Positions 8,352-20,484 of a DNA stretch of 64,000 nucleotides are shown here, piece after piece; position 1 is the first letter of the stretch; each line of letters starts with the position of its first letter. Source of the stretch: Rhodococcus wratislaviensis (GTDB lineage: Bacteria; Actinomycetota; Actinomycetes; Mycobacteriales; Mycobacteriaceae); NCBI RefSeq assembly GCF_900455735.1, contig NZ_UAUI01000011.1, positions 897,376 through 961,375 on the forward strand, given 5' to 3'. A program made the position numbers and the translations under genes. Below the pieces are notes generated by a model that had not been told where the DNA came from, did not search any database, and saw nothing but the letters and a program-made list of their open reading frames with translations.

Positions 8352-9263
8352 ATGCAGATCGGGTTGGTCGGGCTCGGAAAGATGGGATTCAACATGCGCG
8401 AGCGGTTGCGCGCGCACGGGCACGAGGTGGTCGGTTACGACCCTCGCCCCGAGGTCACGGATGTGGCGTCGCTGGCGGAACTCGCTCAGCGACTCGAGTC
8501 TCCGCGAGTCGTGTGGGTGATGGTTCCGGCGGGAAGGATCACCCAGGACACGGTGACCGAGCTGTCGTCGGTGCTCGAGACCGGTGACCTGGTGATCGAC
8601 GGCGGCAACTCGAGATACACCGACGACAAAATCCACGGCGAACTGCTGGGTTCCCACGGGATCGGCTACCTCGACTGCGGCGTGTCCGGCGGGGTGTGGG
8701 GACTCGAGAACGGCTACGGGCTGATGGTCGGCGGATCGGACGCGGACGTCGAGCGGGCGCTGCCGATCTTCGACGCCCTGCGCCCAGAGGGTGAGCGTGC
8801 GGACGGCTTCGTTCACGCCGGCCCGATCGGTGCCGGGCACTACGCGAAGATGATCCACAACGGCATCGAGTACGGACTGATGCAGGCGTACGCCGAGGGT
8901 TACGAACTGCTCGAGGCGGAAGACCTCGTCACGGACGTCCACGGAGTGCTGCGCGCATGGACCAAGGGCACGGTCGTCCGGTCGTGGCTGCTGGAGCTGC
9001 TCGTCAAGGCATTGGGTGAGGATCCCGATTTCGCCGAGATCTCCGGCTACACAGATGATTCGGGTGAGGGCCGCTGGACTGTGCTCGAGGCGATCGACCA
9101 CGCCGTGCCCGCACCGGTGATCTCGGCCGCGTTGTTCGCGCGGTTCGCGTCCCGTCAGGACGATTCCCCCGCGATGAAGGCCGTCTCGGCGCTGCGCAAC
9201 CAGTTCGGTGGTCACGCCGTGAAGAAGGCGGCAGGCGAGGCAGAAGCCGGTTCTGGAACGTAG
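8352..9263 (+). CDS. gnd: 6-phosphogluconate dehydrogenase (decarboxylating), short GndA type
   Basis: This 303-residue oxidative pentose phosphate enzyme makes ribulose-5-phosphate and a reduced nucleotide. The N-terminal Rossmann motif 'GLVGLGKMGFNM' is followed by 'IDGGNSRYTDD', 'DCGVSGGVWGLENGYGLM' and the catalytic 'GAGHYAKMIHNGIEYG' (Lys and His-Asn). Length fits the short YqeC-like class rather than the 470-residue type. Its place between dnaN and recF is conserved in many actinobacteria. The stop codon abuts the recF GTG. Confidence 0.93.
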   Translation: MQIGLVGLGKMGFNMRERLRAHGHEVVGYDPRPEVTDVASLAELAQRLESPRVVWVMVPAGRITQDTVTELSSVLETGDLVIDGGNSRYTDDKIHGELLGSHGIGYLDCGVSGGVWGLENGYGLMVGGSDADVERALPIFDALRPEGERADGFVHAGPIGAGHYAKMIHNGIEYGLMQAYAEGYELLEAEDLVTDVHGVLRAWTKGTVVRSWLLELLVKALGEDPDFAEISGYTDDSGEGRWTVLEAIDHAVPAPVISAALFARFASRQDDSPAMKAVSALRNQFGGHAVKKAAGEAEAGSGT

Positions 9264-10496
9264 GTGTTCGTTCGCGCACTCTCGCTCAGAGACTTCCGTT
9301 CCTGGGACGCCCTCGGCCTCACCCTGCGTCCGGGCTGCACCGTCTTCGTCGGACCCAACGGTCACGGCAAGACGAACGTTCTCGAGGCGCTCGGCTACCT
9401 GTCCACCCTGTCGTCTCATCGGGTCAGCTCGGACGCCCCGCTGATCCGGACGGGTACCGGTCAGGCATTCGCGGGGGCGACCGTCGTCAACACCGGCCGG
9501 GAACTGACCGTCGATCTCGAGTTGAACGAGGGCAAGTCCAACCGGGCGCGGATCAACCAGTCACCCACCCGGCGGCCGCGGGAGATTCTCGGAATTCTGC
9601 AGACGGTGCTGTTCGCGCCGGAGGATCTGTCTCTGGTCCGCGGGGATCCGGGGGATCGGCGGCGCTACCTCGACGAGCTCCTCACCTCCCGTATCCCGCG
9701 GATGGCGGCGGTGCGCGCCGATTACGACCGGGTGCTGCGGCAGCGGTCAGCGCTGCTCAAGACGGCAGGCGGCGCATTGCGACGGGTGTCGCGCGGCAGC
9801 GGCCAGACGAGCGAGGACGGCGCGAGTGCCCTTGCCACGCTGGAGGTCTGGGACGGACATCTCGCCGCACACGGCGCGCAGCTGCTCGCCGGGCGGCTTC
9901 ACCTCGTCCACGATCTCGCTCCGCACCTGGCCGAGTCGTACCAATCGCTGGCGCCGGAGTCGAGGCCCGCGAGCATCCGCTACCGCTCGAGTCTGGGCTC
10001 CTCCCTGCCGCCGGAGTTCACCGAACCGGCTCGAGTGCCCGAGGCGGGCGATATAGCGTTTCTCGAGGAGCGGTTCCTCCAGGAGCTGTCCGTGATGCGC
10101 TCCAAGGAGATCGAGCGGGGTGTGTGTCTCGTCGGACCGCATCGTGACGATCTCGAACTGCAACTCGGCGACACCCCGGCGAAGGGATTCGCGAGTCACG
10201 GTGAGTCGTGGTCGTTCGCGCTGTCGTTGCGGCTGGCCGGATTTGCACTGCTGCGTTCGGACGGCAGCGATCCCGTCCTCATGCTCGACGACGTGTTCGC
10301 CGAACTCGACCGTCGTCGACGGCGGGCACTCGCCAAGGTCGCGTCGGACGCGGAACAGGTGCTGATCACGGCGGCGGTGCCGGAAGATGTTCCGGAGGAA
10401 CTCGACGCCGTCCGATTCGGTGTGGAGGCCCGCGACACCGATCGAGGACGGATCTCGCACATCGTGGAAGAGACGGAGGACCGCCGTGACGGATGA
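9264..10496 (+). CDS. recF: DNA replication and repair protein RecF
   Basis: This 410-residue SMC-like ATPase promotes RecA loading at gaps with RecO/RecR. The N-terminus '[19 protein letters not shown]' leads into Walker A '[17 protein letters not shown]'. The ABC signature region is '[17 protein letters not shown]' and Walker B is '[20 protein letters not shown]'. The GTG start directly follows the gnd TAG, so translation is probably coupled, and the gene overlaps dciA by 11 nt. Confidence 0.96.
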   Translation: MFVRALSLRDFRSWDALGLTLRPGCTVFVGPNGHGKTNVLEALGYLSTLSSHRVSSDAPLIRTGTGQAFAGATVVNTGRELTVDLELNEGKSNRARINQSPTRRPREILGILQTVLFAPEDLSLVRGDPGDRRRYLDELLTSRIPRMAAVRADYDRVLRQRSALLKTAGGALRRVSRGSGQTSEDGASALATLEVWDGHLAAHGAQLLAGRLHLVHDLAPHLAESYQSLAPESRPASIRYRSSLGSSLPPEFTEPARVPEAGDIAFLEERFLQELSVMRSKEIERGVCLVGPHRDDLELQLGDTPAKGFASHGESWSFALSLRLAGFALLRSDGSDPVLMLDDVFAELDRRRRRALAKVASDAEQVLITAAVPEDVPEELDAVRFGVEARDTDRGRISHIVEETEDRRDG

Positions 10497-11049
10497 GCCC
10501 GAACCCACCGCACCTGCTGCGGCCCCCGAACCGGAGGTGAAGGGAATCGATCTCGCCCGCCGCGCCCTCGAGGAGGCGCGTGCCGCGGCGAAGGCGAGCG
10601 GAAAATCCGTCGGGCAGGGCCGCCGATCCGGAACCGGTGTCCGGGCCCTGCGCGCCCGGCGTCGACGCGGATGGTCGGGTCCCGGGCCGGACGACCGCGA
10701 CCCGCAGCCGTTCGGTGCGCTGACCAACGCGATCGCGAAACAACGCGGCTGGTCGCCCAAGGTGTCGGAGGGGACGGTCCTCGGTCGGTGGGTACAGGTG
10801 GTCGGTGAGGACATCGCCGCGCACGCCGAACCGACCGGGCTGCGGGACGGGATTCTCAGCGTCTCCGCGGAGTCGACGGCCTGGGCGACGCAGCTGCGGA
10901 TGATGCAGTCGCAAATTCTCGCGAAGATCGCCGCGGCCGTCGGCGACGGTGTCGTGAAGTCGTTGCGGATCACCGGTCCGACCGCTCCGAGCTGGCGAAA
11001 AGGGGAACGGCACATCCGGGGGCGCGGCCCCCGGGACACCTACGGATAG
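10486..11049 (+). CDS. dciA: DciA-family replicative helicase operator (DUF721)
   Basis: This 187-residue protein has a disordered Pro/Ala/Arg-rich N-terminal half and a C-terminal DUF721 domain ('[20 protein letters not shown]', '[17 protein letters not shown]'). In mycobacteria the same gene, immediately after recF, encodes DciA, which engages DnaB helicase in bacteria lacking DnaC/DnaI. GTG at 10486 is chosen; it overlaps the recF end by 11 nt. In close relatives gyrB follows directly; here three extra genes intervene. Confidence 0.9.
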   Translation: MTDEPEPTAPAAAPEPEVKGIDLARRALEEARAAAKASGKSVGQGRRSGTGVRALRARRRRGWSGPGPDDRDPQPFGALTNAIAKQRGWSPKVSEGTVLGRWVQVVGEDIAAHAEPTGLRDGILSVSAESTAWATQLRMMQSQILAKIAAAVGDGVVKSLRITGPTAPSWRKGERHIRGRGPRDTYG

Positions 11050-11174
11050 GCCGGAGCGGACGTTCGGTTCCTGGTTTTGTCTATTACCCGGTGTTACAGT
11101 TACTCCAAGTTTTCGAGTGAACTGTGCCACAGGCCTTCGTCGTGGCGCAGCCGCCGGCACGAAGGAGTAATGAG

Positions 11175-12083
11175 ATGTCCGCCCCGACTGCACCCCGGAA
11201 CGCGATCCCCGAACCGGACCACATCCTGTTGCAGGCCAGGAACGTGGAGTTCGACTGGTCGAACCTCCCCATGCACTGGATCCCGGGCGACCCGTTCAGC
11301 ACGCACGTCCTCAACGTCCTGCACCTACTCCTGCCCGCCGGCGAGGAATGGTTCGTCGAGACGTTCAAAGAGGCACTGCCGCTGATCGAGGACGAGCAGC
11401 TCCGCGACGACGTCGTCGGGTTCATCGGCCAGGAGGCGATGCACGCCAACGCCCACACCGGCGTGCTGGTGCACCTGAAGGAGAAGGGTCTCGACCCGAC
11501 GCCCTTCACGGAGCAGATGGAATGGACGTTCTCCAAGATCCTCGGACCGCGACCGCTCACCGGTCTGCGCGAGAAGAACTACCTGATCGAGCGGCTGGCG
11601 GTCATCGCCGCCATCGAGCACATCACCGCGTTCCTCGGCGACTGGGTGCTCAACGCCGAGGGGCTCGACCGCGCCGGGATGCATCCGACGATGCTCGACC
11701 TGCTGCGCTGGCACGGCGCCGAGGAGGTGGAGCATCGCTCCGTGGCGTACGACGTCATGCGGTACTTCGACAAGCGTGAGTCCCGGCGGATCCGCACCCA
11801 GGTGATCGTCACCCCGGTCATCGTGTGGCTGTGGGTGCGCGGCACCCGATTCCTCATGCGGAACGATCCGGAGCTCGCCCAGTGGTCGGCGCACCGGCGT
11901 AAGCCGCACCTGACGGATTTCTTCGCGGCAGGCAAGCGCGGCACCCTCCCGACGGCCCGGGAACTCGGCAGGCGGATGTCGACGTACTTCACGCGTTCGT
12001 ACCACCCGAGCAACGAGGGTTCGACGGCACAGGCCGTGAAGTACCTGGCGTCCTCGCCCGCGGCTCAGGCGGCCGAGCGATGA
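11175..12083 (+). CDS. Ferritin-like metal-dependent protein (PF10118-type), possible di-iron oxygenase
   Basis: This 302-residue protein resembles the 'predicted metal-dependent hydrolase' family PF10118. Spaced carboxylate/His motifs suggest a four-helix di-iron site: E-A-M-H (87-90), E-H (148-149) and E-V-E-H (184-187), with candidate extra ligands at E57/E58/E62. A hydrophobic patch lies at 'VIVTPVIVWLWVRGT'. ATG 11175 follows GAAGGAG. The stop overlaps the next gene's ATG (ATGA), a [2Fe-2S] flavin reductase, so I infer a redox enzyme with a dedicated reductase rather than a hydrolase. The substrate is unknown. Confidence 0.75.
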   Translation: MSAPTAPRNAIPEPDHILLQARNVEFDWSNLPMHWIPGDPFSTHVLNVLHLLLPAGEEWFVETFKEALPLIEDEQLRDDVVGFIGQEAMHANAHTGVLVHLKEKGLDPTPFTEQMEWTFSKILGPRPLTGLREKNYLIERLAVIAAIEHITAFLGDWVLNAEGLDRAGMHPTMLDLLRWHGAEEVEHRSVAYDVMRYFDKRESRRIRTQVIVTPVIVWLWVRGTRFLMRNDPELAQWSAHRRKPHLTDFFAAGKRGTLPTARELGRRMSTYFTRSYHPSNEGSTAQAVKYLASSPAAQAAER

Positions 12084-13198
12084 AGCTGTCGCAGGTGCGG
12101 GAGGTGCTCACCGGGCAGGGCCTGCCCCGCCACGACGCTCCCCCGGACATCAAGGGGCGACCGCGCCCCGACCGCGCCATGCGCATCACCGAGGCCGTTG
12201 CTGCCAAGTATCTCCGTGTTCTCACCGCGTACGAATACGACCCGGGCGTCGCCGGTCACAACCCGGACGTGGCGATGAAAATGGTTGTTTCCCAACGGGA
12301 TGTCGTCGCGCTGGACGAGAACGTCGTGCAGTTGCGGTTCGAGGCCGAGGACGGTGCGGAACTCCCTGCGTGGCAGCCGGGTTCGCACCTCGACTTTCAT
12401 CTGCCGTCCGGGCTGCGACGTCAGTACTCGCTGTGCGGCGACCCGTCCGATCGCACGGGCTACAGTATCGCCGTCCGCCGGATCCCCGACGGTGGTGGTG
12501 GATCCCTCGAGATGCACGCGCTCGAACCGGGTGCTCCGGTGACGGTTCGCGGCCCCCGCAACGGGTTTCCGTTCGTCGGCGAGGGGAGTGCGCTCTTCGT
12601 CGCCGGCGGCATCGGTATCACGCCGATCCTCGCGATGGTCCGGGCGGCGCGCGATCTCGGCATGGACTGGCAGTTCGTGTACTCCGGCCGCTCACGGGAA
12701 TCGATGCCGTTCCTCGACGAGATCGAAACGTTCGATCGGTCACGGGTTTTCATCCGTCCCGACGACGAGTTCGGGCTGCCGACCGCCGAAGAGTTGCTGG
12801 AGCGCGCCGCACCGGGCGGTGCCGTCTACTGCTGCGGTCCGACGCCGATGCTGGAGTCGGTACGCCGTGCATTCCCCGGAAGCCCGGCCACCGCATTGCA
12901 TTTCGAACGATTCGGGGCACCGCCGGTGCTCGACGGCACCGAGTTCGAAGTGCAGCTCCTCAGCACGGGTGAGGTGCTCACCGTGCCCGCCGACGAATCC
13001 GCGCTGACCGTGATCAAGAAGACGATGCCCGGAGTGGGGTATTCGTGCCAGCAGGGATTCTGCGGCACCTGCCGGGTGAAGGTGCTGTCCGGCACCCCGG
13101 ATCACCGCGAGACGCGGCTCACCGACGCCGAGCAGGAGAACGAGATGCTGATCTGCGTGTCCCGCGCCGACAGCGGCCGTCTCGTCCTCGATCTGTAG
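12080..13198 (+). CDS. PDR/VanB-type flavin and [2Fe-2S] oxygenase reductase
   Basis: This 372-residue electron-transfer protein has an N-terminal extension (about 1-65), a flavin-binding barrel ('LRRQYSLCGDPSD'), an NAD(P)-binding domain ('AGGIGITPILAMVRAA', 'CCGPTPMLESV') and a C-terminal plant-type ferredoxin with ligands in 'YSCQQGFCGTC' plus C in 'EMLICVSR'. Domain order matches phthalate dioxygenase reductase/vanillate demethylase reductase. It overlaps the upstream metal-protein gene by 4 nt, pointing to a fixed partnership. It moves electrons from NAD(P)H through flavin to the 2Fe-2S centre and then to an oxygenase. Confidence 0.9.
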   Translation: MKLSQVREVLTGQGLPRHDAPPDIKGRPRPDRAMRITEAVAAKYLRVLTAYEYDPGVAGHNPDVAMKMVVSQRDVVALDENVVQLRFEAEDGAELPAWQPGSHLDFHLPSGLRRQYSLCGDPSDRTGYSIAVRRIPDGGGGSLEMHALEPGAPVTVRGPRNGFPFVGEGSALFVAGGIGITPILAMVRAARDLGMDWQFVYSGRSRESMPFLDEIETFDRSRVFIRPDDEFGLPTAEELLERAAPGGAVYCCGPTPMLESVRRAFPGSPATALHFERFGAPPVLDGTEFEVQLLSTGEVLTVPADESALTVIKKTMPGVGYSCQQGFCGTCRVKVLSGTPDHRETRLTDAEQENEMLICVSRADSGRLVLDL

Positions 13199-13247
13199 TT
13201 CCCACCGTCGATCCCATACCCGATCCCGCACGACCAGAGGACCCACC

Positions 13248-14186
13248 ATGACTCCATCCGCATCCGGTACCGCCCGGCGGATCACCAACGGTTCCGTCCA
13301 ACTCGCTGTGTTCGAGGAGGGCAACCCCGACGGCGAGACGATCGTGCTGGTGCACGGCTGGCCCGACACCCACGACCTGTGGAGCCGGGTGGTGCCGTTC
13401 CTGACGGAGCGGTTCCATGTGGTCAGCTACGACAGCCGCGGCGCAGGCCGCAGCACCGTGCCCACCCGGGTCGAGGACTACCGGCTGCCCGCCCTGGCCG
13501 GCGACCTGTTCGCGGTGATCGACGCCGTGAGCCCGGGCCGGCCGGTGCACGTGCTGGCGCACGACTGGGGATCGGTGGAGGCATGGGAGGCGGTGTGCGA
13601 ACCGGGAGCCCGCGCGCGGATCGCGTCGTTCACCTCGGTCTCGGGGCCCAACCTCGATCACCTCGGCAAGTGGATGCGCCGTCGCCTCTCGGACCGCAGC
13701 TTCGGGGGGCCGCTCGCGCAGGCCGTCGCGTCCGGGTACACCGTCCTGTTCCAGATTCCGGGCCTGGCGACGCTGCCGCTGCGGCTGTGGTTCTCCCGGC
13801 ACTGGCCTGCGTTCCTGAAGTTCTTCGACCGCCTCGACCCCACGCTGGTGCGTCCGGCGCCGACGCTGGCGAACGACATGGTGAACGGTCTCAAGCTGTA
13901 CCGCGCCAACATCCGGACGAGTCTGCTGAGACCGCGCGAGCGGTACACCGACGTCCCCGTCCAGCTGATCCTCAACAAGAACGACAAGGCGGTGCGGCCC
14001 GTCGGCTACGAGGACACCGAGAAGTGGGCGCCCGACCTGCGCCGTCGAGAGGTGGACGCCGGGCACTGGTCGCCGATCTCCCACGCCGAGGACGTCGCGC
14101 AACTCGCCGCGGAATTCGTGCTGGACGTCGAGGACCGGCAGCGGGCCGAACTCTCGGACGGCCCGTCCGAAAGCGCTTCGGCGTAG
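13248..14186 (+). CDS. Alpha/beta hydrolase, epoxide-hydrolase-like
   Basis: This 312-residue alpha/beta-hydrolase fold protein has the oxyanion-hole 'VLVHGWPDTHDLW' and the nucleophile elbow 'HVLAHDWGSVEAW' with Asp106 in place of Ser, as in epoxide hydrolases and haloalkane dehalogenases. The catalytic His is likely in 'DAGHWSPISHAEDVA'. It lies 49 nt after the reductase and probably shares its transcript. Together they suggest oxidation followed by hydrolysis of an epoxide or ester, but this is inference. Confidence 0.85.
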   Translation: MTPSASGTARRITNGSVQLAVFEEGNPDGETIVLVHGWPDTHDLWSRVVPFLTERFHVVSYDSRGAGRSTVPTRVEDYRLPALAGDLFAVIDAVSPGRPVHVLAHDWGSVEAWEAVCEPGARARIASFTSVSGPNLDHLGKWMRRRLSDRSFGGPLAQAVASGYTVLFQIPGLATLPLRLWFSRHWPAFLKFFDRLDPTLVRPAPTLANDMVNGLKLYRANIRTSLLRPRERYTDVPVQLILNKNDKAVRPVGYEDTEKWAPDLRRREVDAGHWSPISHAEDVAQLAAEFVLDVEDRQRAELSDGPSESASA

Positions 14187-14269
14187 GTTTTCACTCCCGA
14201 GACGCCCTGAAAATTCGTCTACGGGGCGCTCAGGGGTGTCATAGCCCGCTCCTGGGCCAGACGTACCAG

Positions 14270-14275
14270 TAAGAT
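14270..14275 (+). promoter_or_regulatory. Candidate -10 element for gyrB
   Basis: TAAGAT lies about 109 nt upstream of the gyrB GTG inside the 197-bp gap after the hydrolase gene. No convincing -35 is seen. This gap otherwise holds only the gyrB ribosome-binding region GGAGAAGGAGAG at 14361-14372. Confidence 0.35.
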
Positions 14276-14290
14276 GGCCGAGGTAACTAG

Positions 14291-16426
<2,136 letters not shown>

Positions 16427-16455
16427 GTATCCGGCACAAGAGATTACGGATGTCA

Positions 16456-16492
16456 TGCAGCCACCGGCGGTCGGAAGACCCCGGTGGCTGCA
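16456..16492 (+). terminator. Hairpin after gyrB
   Basis: TGCAGCCACCGG (16456-16467) pairs with CCGGTGGCTGCA (16481-16492), a perfect 12-bp stem with a 13-nt loop, 30 nt after the gyrB stop. No U-tract follows. It probably separates gyrB transcription from the conservon. The rest of 16427-16851 (425 bp) must contain the conservon promoter; I see no gene there. Confidence 0.65.
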
Positions 16493-16851
16493 CCCGTCTG
16501 GGCCGGTTGCGGGACCGGGTCACGCAGAAATCCGTCCTCGACTGTGAACCGCGATTCTGTGTAGCCTGGTCCGCTGATCCACCCCGCGACGGCAACGTCT
16601 GGGATCGGTGGTGCGCATGTTACTTAGAAGTAAGGATCGGGGAATTTCTGTGGTAAGAACGTTCCCCATGGGGATGTGATGAACTCGTTACATTCGGAAA
16701 TCGGTGCGTCGGGCAGCGCTGCGCACAGCGCAACTGATCGATCACTTTCCTCTGTCGACGCGTGTCGTCCGGGCCGGTACGACTGTCCCGCCGCAGACGC
16801 GGTCACGAGCACAGAGCGACAAGCTATGAGTGGTTGGAAAGGAAGCGTGGG

Positions 16852-19689
16852 ATGAGCGACGATTCGCCGCCCCGGGCAAAGTTCTGGGATATCGAGGGCT
16901 GGGGCCTGCGGTGGAAGGTCACCGCGGTTCTCGCAGTTCCCGTCACCGTCGCCATGGTGCTCGGCGGGCTCCGTGTGCAGGGCGAGCTGAGTAACGCCGT
17001 CCACTTCACCGAGGCGGCCGACCAGATCGTCGTCGTCCCGGACATCGTGGCCCTCGAAGCCTCGATGGGTACCGTGACCAGTGGTTACGCCTCGGGCACC
17101 CTCACCAAGCAGGACCGCGAGGACGCGGAAGCCCTGATGAACGACGTGTCCGAGCAGGCCCGGAACCCCGAACTGGATCCCGCCGTCGCGAGTTCCATCA
17201 ACCAGACCGTCTCGGACGGCCGCGCCCTCCTGAATCTGATGGATTCCCCAGGTGTCGCCACCGACCTGCTCGCGGAACGCCAGCGCGCGTTCGCCGCGGA
17301 CTTCATCCGCGAAGTGGACGACATCGTCCGTCCCATCGAAGACAGCGAAGTCGTCGACAAGGGTTACCAGCTGACCAACGCGTGGCAGGCGCAGCGGCGA
17401 CTGTTCGAACAGGCCATGGGCCTCGTGATCGTGAAGGACGTCTACGCCGGTCCCGACGGACGGGAGAAGGCCCGCACGGGCGACATTCCCACCTCGGCCG
17501 TCGTCGCGGCCGCCGGCGCCGAATCGAGCCTCCTCGACGTCCTCGACCGGTACTACCCCAAGGGGGATGCCCGTCTCGAGACGCTGCGAAACAACATCAA
17601 CGACCGCAACGCCCTCATCGACCAGGGCCTGGCGGACGCGGCGCGCGGCGGGATGCTGCCCATCCTGCAGTTGCGCTCCTCGCTCATCGCGAGCCGTGAC
17701 GTCTACCAGGAGCTGACCAGCGAAGCGGCGAAGGACATCGCGTCCACCGTGCAGGTCCGCGCAGCCGAGACCCGGTCCGCCGCGCTGCGTGACACGGCGA
17801 TCGTCCTCGGAACCCTGCTCGCCGCCCTCGTCCTCGCGCTCCTCGTGTCGCGGTCGCTGATCGGTCCGATCCGCCGCCTGCGGTACGGCGCGCTGAAGGC
17901 TGCTCGCCGCGACCTCCCGGAGGCGATCGAGCAGATCAAGGCCAGTGACGATCCGCGGGCACTGTCGTTCGAGCCGGTGGCCGTGCACTCCTCCGAGGAG
18001 ATCGGCCAGCTCGCCCGCGCCGTGGACGACATCCACGGACAGGCACTCAAGCTCGCCGGCGAGCAGGCGCAACTGCGCCTGCAGATCAACGACATGTTCG
18101 AAACGCTCGCGCGCCGAAGCAAGTCCCTCGTCGACCAGCAGCTCGGCCTGATCGAGAATCTCGAGTTCGAGGAGAAGGACCCGAAGCGGCTCGAGAGCCT
18201 GTTCCGGCTCGACCACCTGGCCGCGCGTATGCGGCGGAACGGTGAGAACCTGCTGATTCTCGCCGGCACCCGGGTGCGTCGTTCGCAGGCAGCGCCGATC
18301 CCGCTGGGTGACGTGCTGCGTGCCGCGATCTCCGAGGTCGAGGACTACCAGCGTGTCCAGATGGGCGCGACCCCCGAAGGCGCGCTCAGCGGCACCGTCG
18401 TCACGGACGTCGTGCACCTGCTCGCCGAACTCGTCGACAACTCGCTGCGCGCTTCGCCGCCCGACACGGTGGTGACGTTCAGCTTCGCTCGCGCCGTCGA
18501 CGGCGGGGTGCTCCTCGAGATCGCGGACCGCGGCATCGGTATCCCGTCCGACGACATGCGCGCCGTCAACGAACGCCTGGCGTCGGGTGGTGAGGTCGGT
18601 CCGGAGACGGCCCGCCACATGGGTCTGTTCGTCGTGAGCCGGCTCGCGAAGCGTCACGGTCTGACCGTTCGCCTGCGGTCGACGTTCGACACCGCCCGGA
18701 ACCCGGGTGTGACCGTGAGCATCCACATCCCGAATGCGCTGATCGTGTCGCAGGCCGCCCGGCAGGACACGGGACCGCAGCGGAAGATCCCCGCGGCACC
18801 GGTCCGGACCGCCATCCCCGCACCCGCGGCCCCGGCACAGCGCAAGGACAACGGACAGCAGCAGCCGGCGACCCGCAACGGACTGCCGACGCGCACCCCG
18901 TCCACGCCCCCGCCCGCACCGAGCCCGGCACCTGCGGGCGCGGTGACGACGGCGTCGGGCACGAGCCTGCCCCGTCGTCAGCCCGGTGCCAGTGGCATCG
19001 CGGCCGGCGCGGGATCGCCGGCCGGTGCTCCGGCCGCGCAGTCCCAGGACACTGTCAACGTCCGGGGATCCGGGGCGATGCCGAAGCTGCCCGTGCGGCG
19101 GCCGCAGGCGGCGCCCGCGGAGACCGCACCGGCGGAATCGCAGCCGCAGCACGCACCGCACGCACCCCGCAGCGAGAACCGCAGCGAGAACCGGACCGCG
19201 GAACAGCCGGCGCCCCCGTCGTCGAACGGCGACGACCAGGCACCGGTCCGGCACCGCTACCGCACCAACTCGGCGAAGACCGCGTCGTTCTTCCAGTCGC
19301 GGATCGATCCGCCACCGGCCGAGGCCACACCCCGGCCCGGCGGCGGCACCCCGATCTTCTCCGACATGGTGTCCGACTGGCTGACCGATCCGACCGGCGC
19401 CGAAGGCGCACCCGGCGTCTGGCATTCCGCCGGCGACGCCGGATGGTCCGCCGCGGAACGGGTCAGCGAGACTCCCGTCGAGGTCGACCCGGAGATCGGA
19501 CTGCCCAAGCGGCGTCCCGGCGACCGACTGGTTCCCGGCACGGTCGAAGGCGCGCACAATACGGGGACACTGCGCCGGATGCGTGACCCTGAGACAATTC
19601 GCGCCAATCTCAGTCGTCACCAGCAGGGTGTCCGAAACGGCAGGGCCACGAGGCTCGCGGAACGTAACAGCATTGAAGGAGACCGATGA
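16852..19689 (+). CDS. cvnA: Conservon sensor-kinase-like protein CvnA
   Basis: This 945-residue membrane protein has an N-terminal TM segment ('[18 protein letters not shown]'), an extracytoplasmic sensing domain of about 290 residues, a second TM ('[18 protein letters not shown]'), a HAMP-like linker, and a histidine-kinase-type ATPase domain ('[16 protein letters not shown]', 'IADRGIGIP'). A Pro/Ala/Gln-rich disordered tail of about 300 residues follows. In Streptomyces, CvnA partners CvnB-D in a membrane complex resembling eukaryotic G-protein coupling. No canonical phospho-His box is evident, so autophosphorylation is uncertain. It overlaps cvnB by 4 nt. ATG 16852 follows AAAGGAAG. Confidence 0.92.
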   Translation: MSDDSPPRAKFWDIEGWGLRWKVTAVLAVPVTVAMVLGGLRVQGELSNAVHFTEAADQIVVVPDIVALEASMGTVTSGYASGTLTKQDREDAEALMNDVSEQARNPELDPAVASSINQTVSDGRALLNLMDSPGVATDLLAERQRAFAADFIREVDDIVRPIEDSEVVDKGYQLTNAWQAQRRLFEQAMGLVIVKDVYAGPDGREKARTGDIPTSAVVAAAGAESSLLDVLDRYYPKGDARLETLRNNINDRNALIDQGLADAARGGMLPILQLRSSLIASRDVYQELTSEAAKDIASTVQVRAAETRSAALRDTAIVLGTLLAALVLALLVSRSLIGPIRRLRYGALKAARRDLPEAIEQIKASDDPRALSFEPVAVHSSEEIGQLARAVDDIHGQALKLAGEQAQLRLQINDMFETLARRSKSLVDQQLGLIENLEFEEKDPKRLESLFRLDHLAARMRRNGENLLILAGTRVRRSQAAPIPLGDVLRAAISEVEDYQRVQMGATPEGALSGTVVTDVVHLLAELVDNSLRASPPDTVVTFSFARAVDGGVLLEIADRGIGIPSDDMRAVNERLASGGEVGPETARHMGLFVVSRLAKRHGLTVRLRSTFDTARNPGVTVSIHIPNALIVSQAARQDTGPQRKIPAAPVRTAIPAPAAPAQRKDNGQQQPATRNGLPTRTPSTPPPAPSPAPAGAVTTASGTSLPRRQPGASGIAAGAGSPAGAPAAQSQDTVNVRGSGAMPKLPVRRPQAAPAETAPAESQPQHAPHAPRSENRSENRTAEQPAPPSSNGDDQAPVRHRYRTNSAKTASFFQSRIDPPPAEATPRPGGGTPIFSDMVSDWLTDPTGAEGAPGVWHSAGDAGWSAAERVSETPVEVDPEIGLPKRRPGDRLVPGTVEGAHNTGTLRRMRDPETIRANLSRHQQGVRNGRATRLAERNSIEGDR

Positions 19690-20102
19690 ACACCGCTCAT
19701 GGATCCGACGTCACGCGACCGCTCGACTGGTTGGTGTCGAACTTCGCCAGTGACGTGCCCGGTGTCTCCCACGCCGTGCTCGTGTCCGCGGACGGTCTCC
19801 TGATGGCAGCCAGCGCCCATCTCCCGATCGACCGGGCCGAGCAGCTGGCCGCGGTCACGTCGGGGCTGGCCAGCCTGTCGGCCGGTGTGTCCCGGTTGTT
19901 CGAGGGCGGCGGGGTGCTGCAGTCGGTGGTCGAGATGCAGCACGGGTACCTGCTGCTCATGAGCGTCGGCGACGGCTCGCATCTGGCGACCCTCACGGAC
20001 GCCGAGTGCGACATCGGACAGGTCGGCTACGAGATGGCGATCCTGGTCGACCGCGTCGGCGCATCGGTGCAGGCCACGGCCCGCACTCCGCAGGGTCTCT
20101 GA
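19686..20102 (+). CDS. cvnB: Roadblock/LC7 protein CvnB
   Basis: This 138-residue roadblock/LC7-domain protein ('[20 protein letters not shown]', '[10 protein letters not shown]') is typical of bacterial MglB-like regulators of small GTPases. It lies in a conservon between the sensor CvnA (ATGA overlap) and DUF742 CvnC, and is predicted to bind the CvnD GTPase. It is cytoplasmic with no TM. Confidence 0.93.
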   Translation: MNTAHGSDVTRPLDWLVSNFASDVPGVSHAVLVSADGLLMAASAHLPIDRAEQLAAVTSGLASLSAGVSRLFEGGGVLQSVVEMQHGYLLLMSVGDGSHLATLTDAECDIGQVGYEMAILVDRVGASVQATARTPQGL

Positions 20103-20109
20103 CCAGCCC

Positions 20110-20484
20110 ATGCCCATGAACGACCACCACTCGGAGCAGCCGGGCCCGAACATCGTGCGCCCGTACTCGCTGACGTCGGGCCGGACCCGGCCTGCGGTCG
20201 AGCTCGCGCTCGAAGCGTTGATTCAGGCACTGCCGCAGTCGGTGGACCGGCAGTGGGAACTCGACGACGTCAACGCGGCGATCGTCGCGTTGTGCCAGCA
20301 GTCGCCTTCGGTCGCCGAGATCGCCGCCCGGGTGGGCGTACCCCTCGGAGTGGCACGCGTCCTGGTCGCAGACCTGGTCGAGGCCGGTCATCTCCAGATC
20401 CTGGCCACCCTGAAGGAAGACTCGACCGACTCCGAACGTCGTGAACTCATCGAAAGGGTCCTCAGTGGACTTCGCGAAATCTGA
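20110..20484 (+). CDS. cvnC: DUF742 protein CvnC
   Basis: This 124-residue protein has the DUF742 pattern: 'RPYSLTSGRTRP' at the N-terminus, then a winged-helix-like region ('ALCQQSPSVAEIAARVGVPL', 'RVLVADLVEAGHL'). CvnC members are conserved in conservons and may link CvnA-CvnB to CvnD; the molecular role is not well defined. It follows cvnB by 7 nt and overlaps cvnD by 20 nt. Confidence 0.93.
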   Translation: MPMNDHHSEQPGPNIVRPYSLTSGRTRPAVELALEALIQALPQSVDRQWELDDVNAAIVALCQQSPSVAEIAARVGVPLGVARVLVADLVEAGHLQILATLKEDSTDSERRELIERVLSGLREI

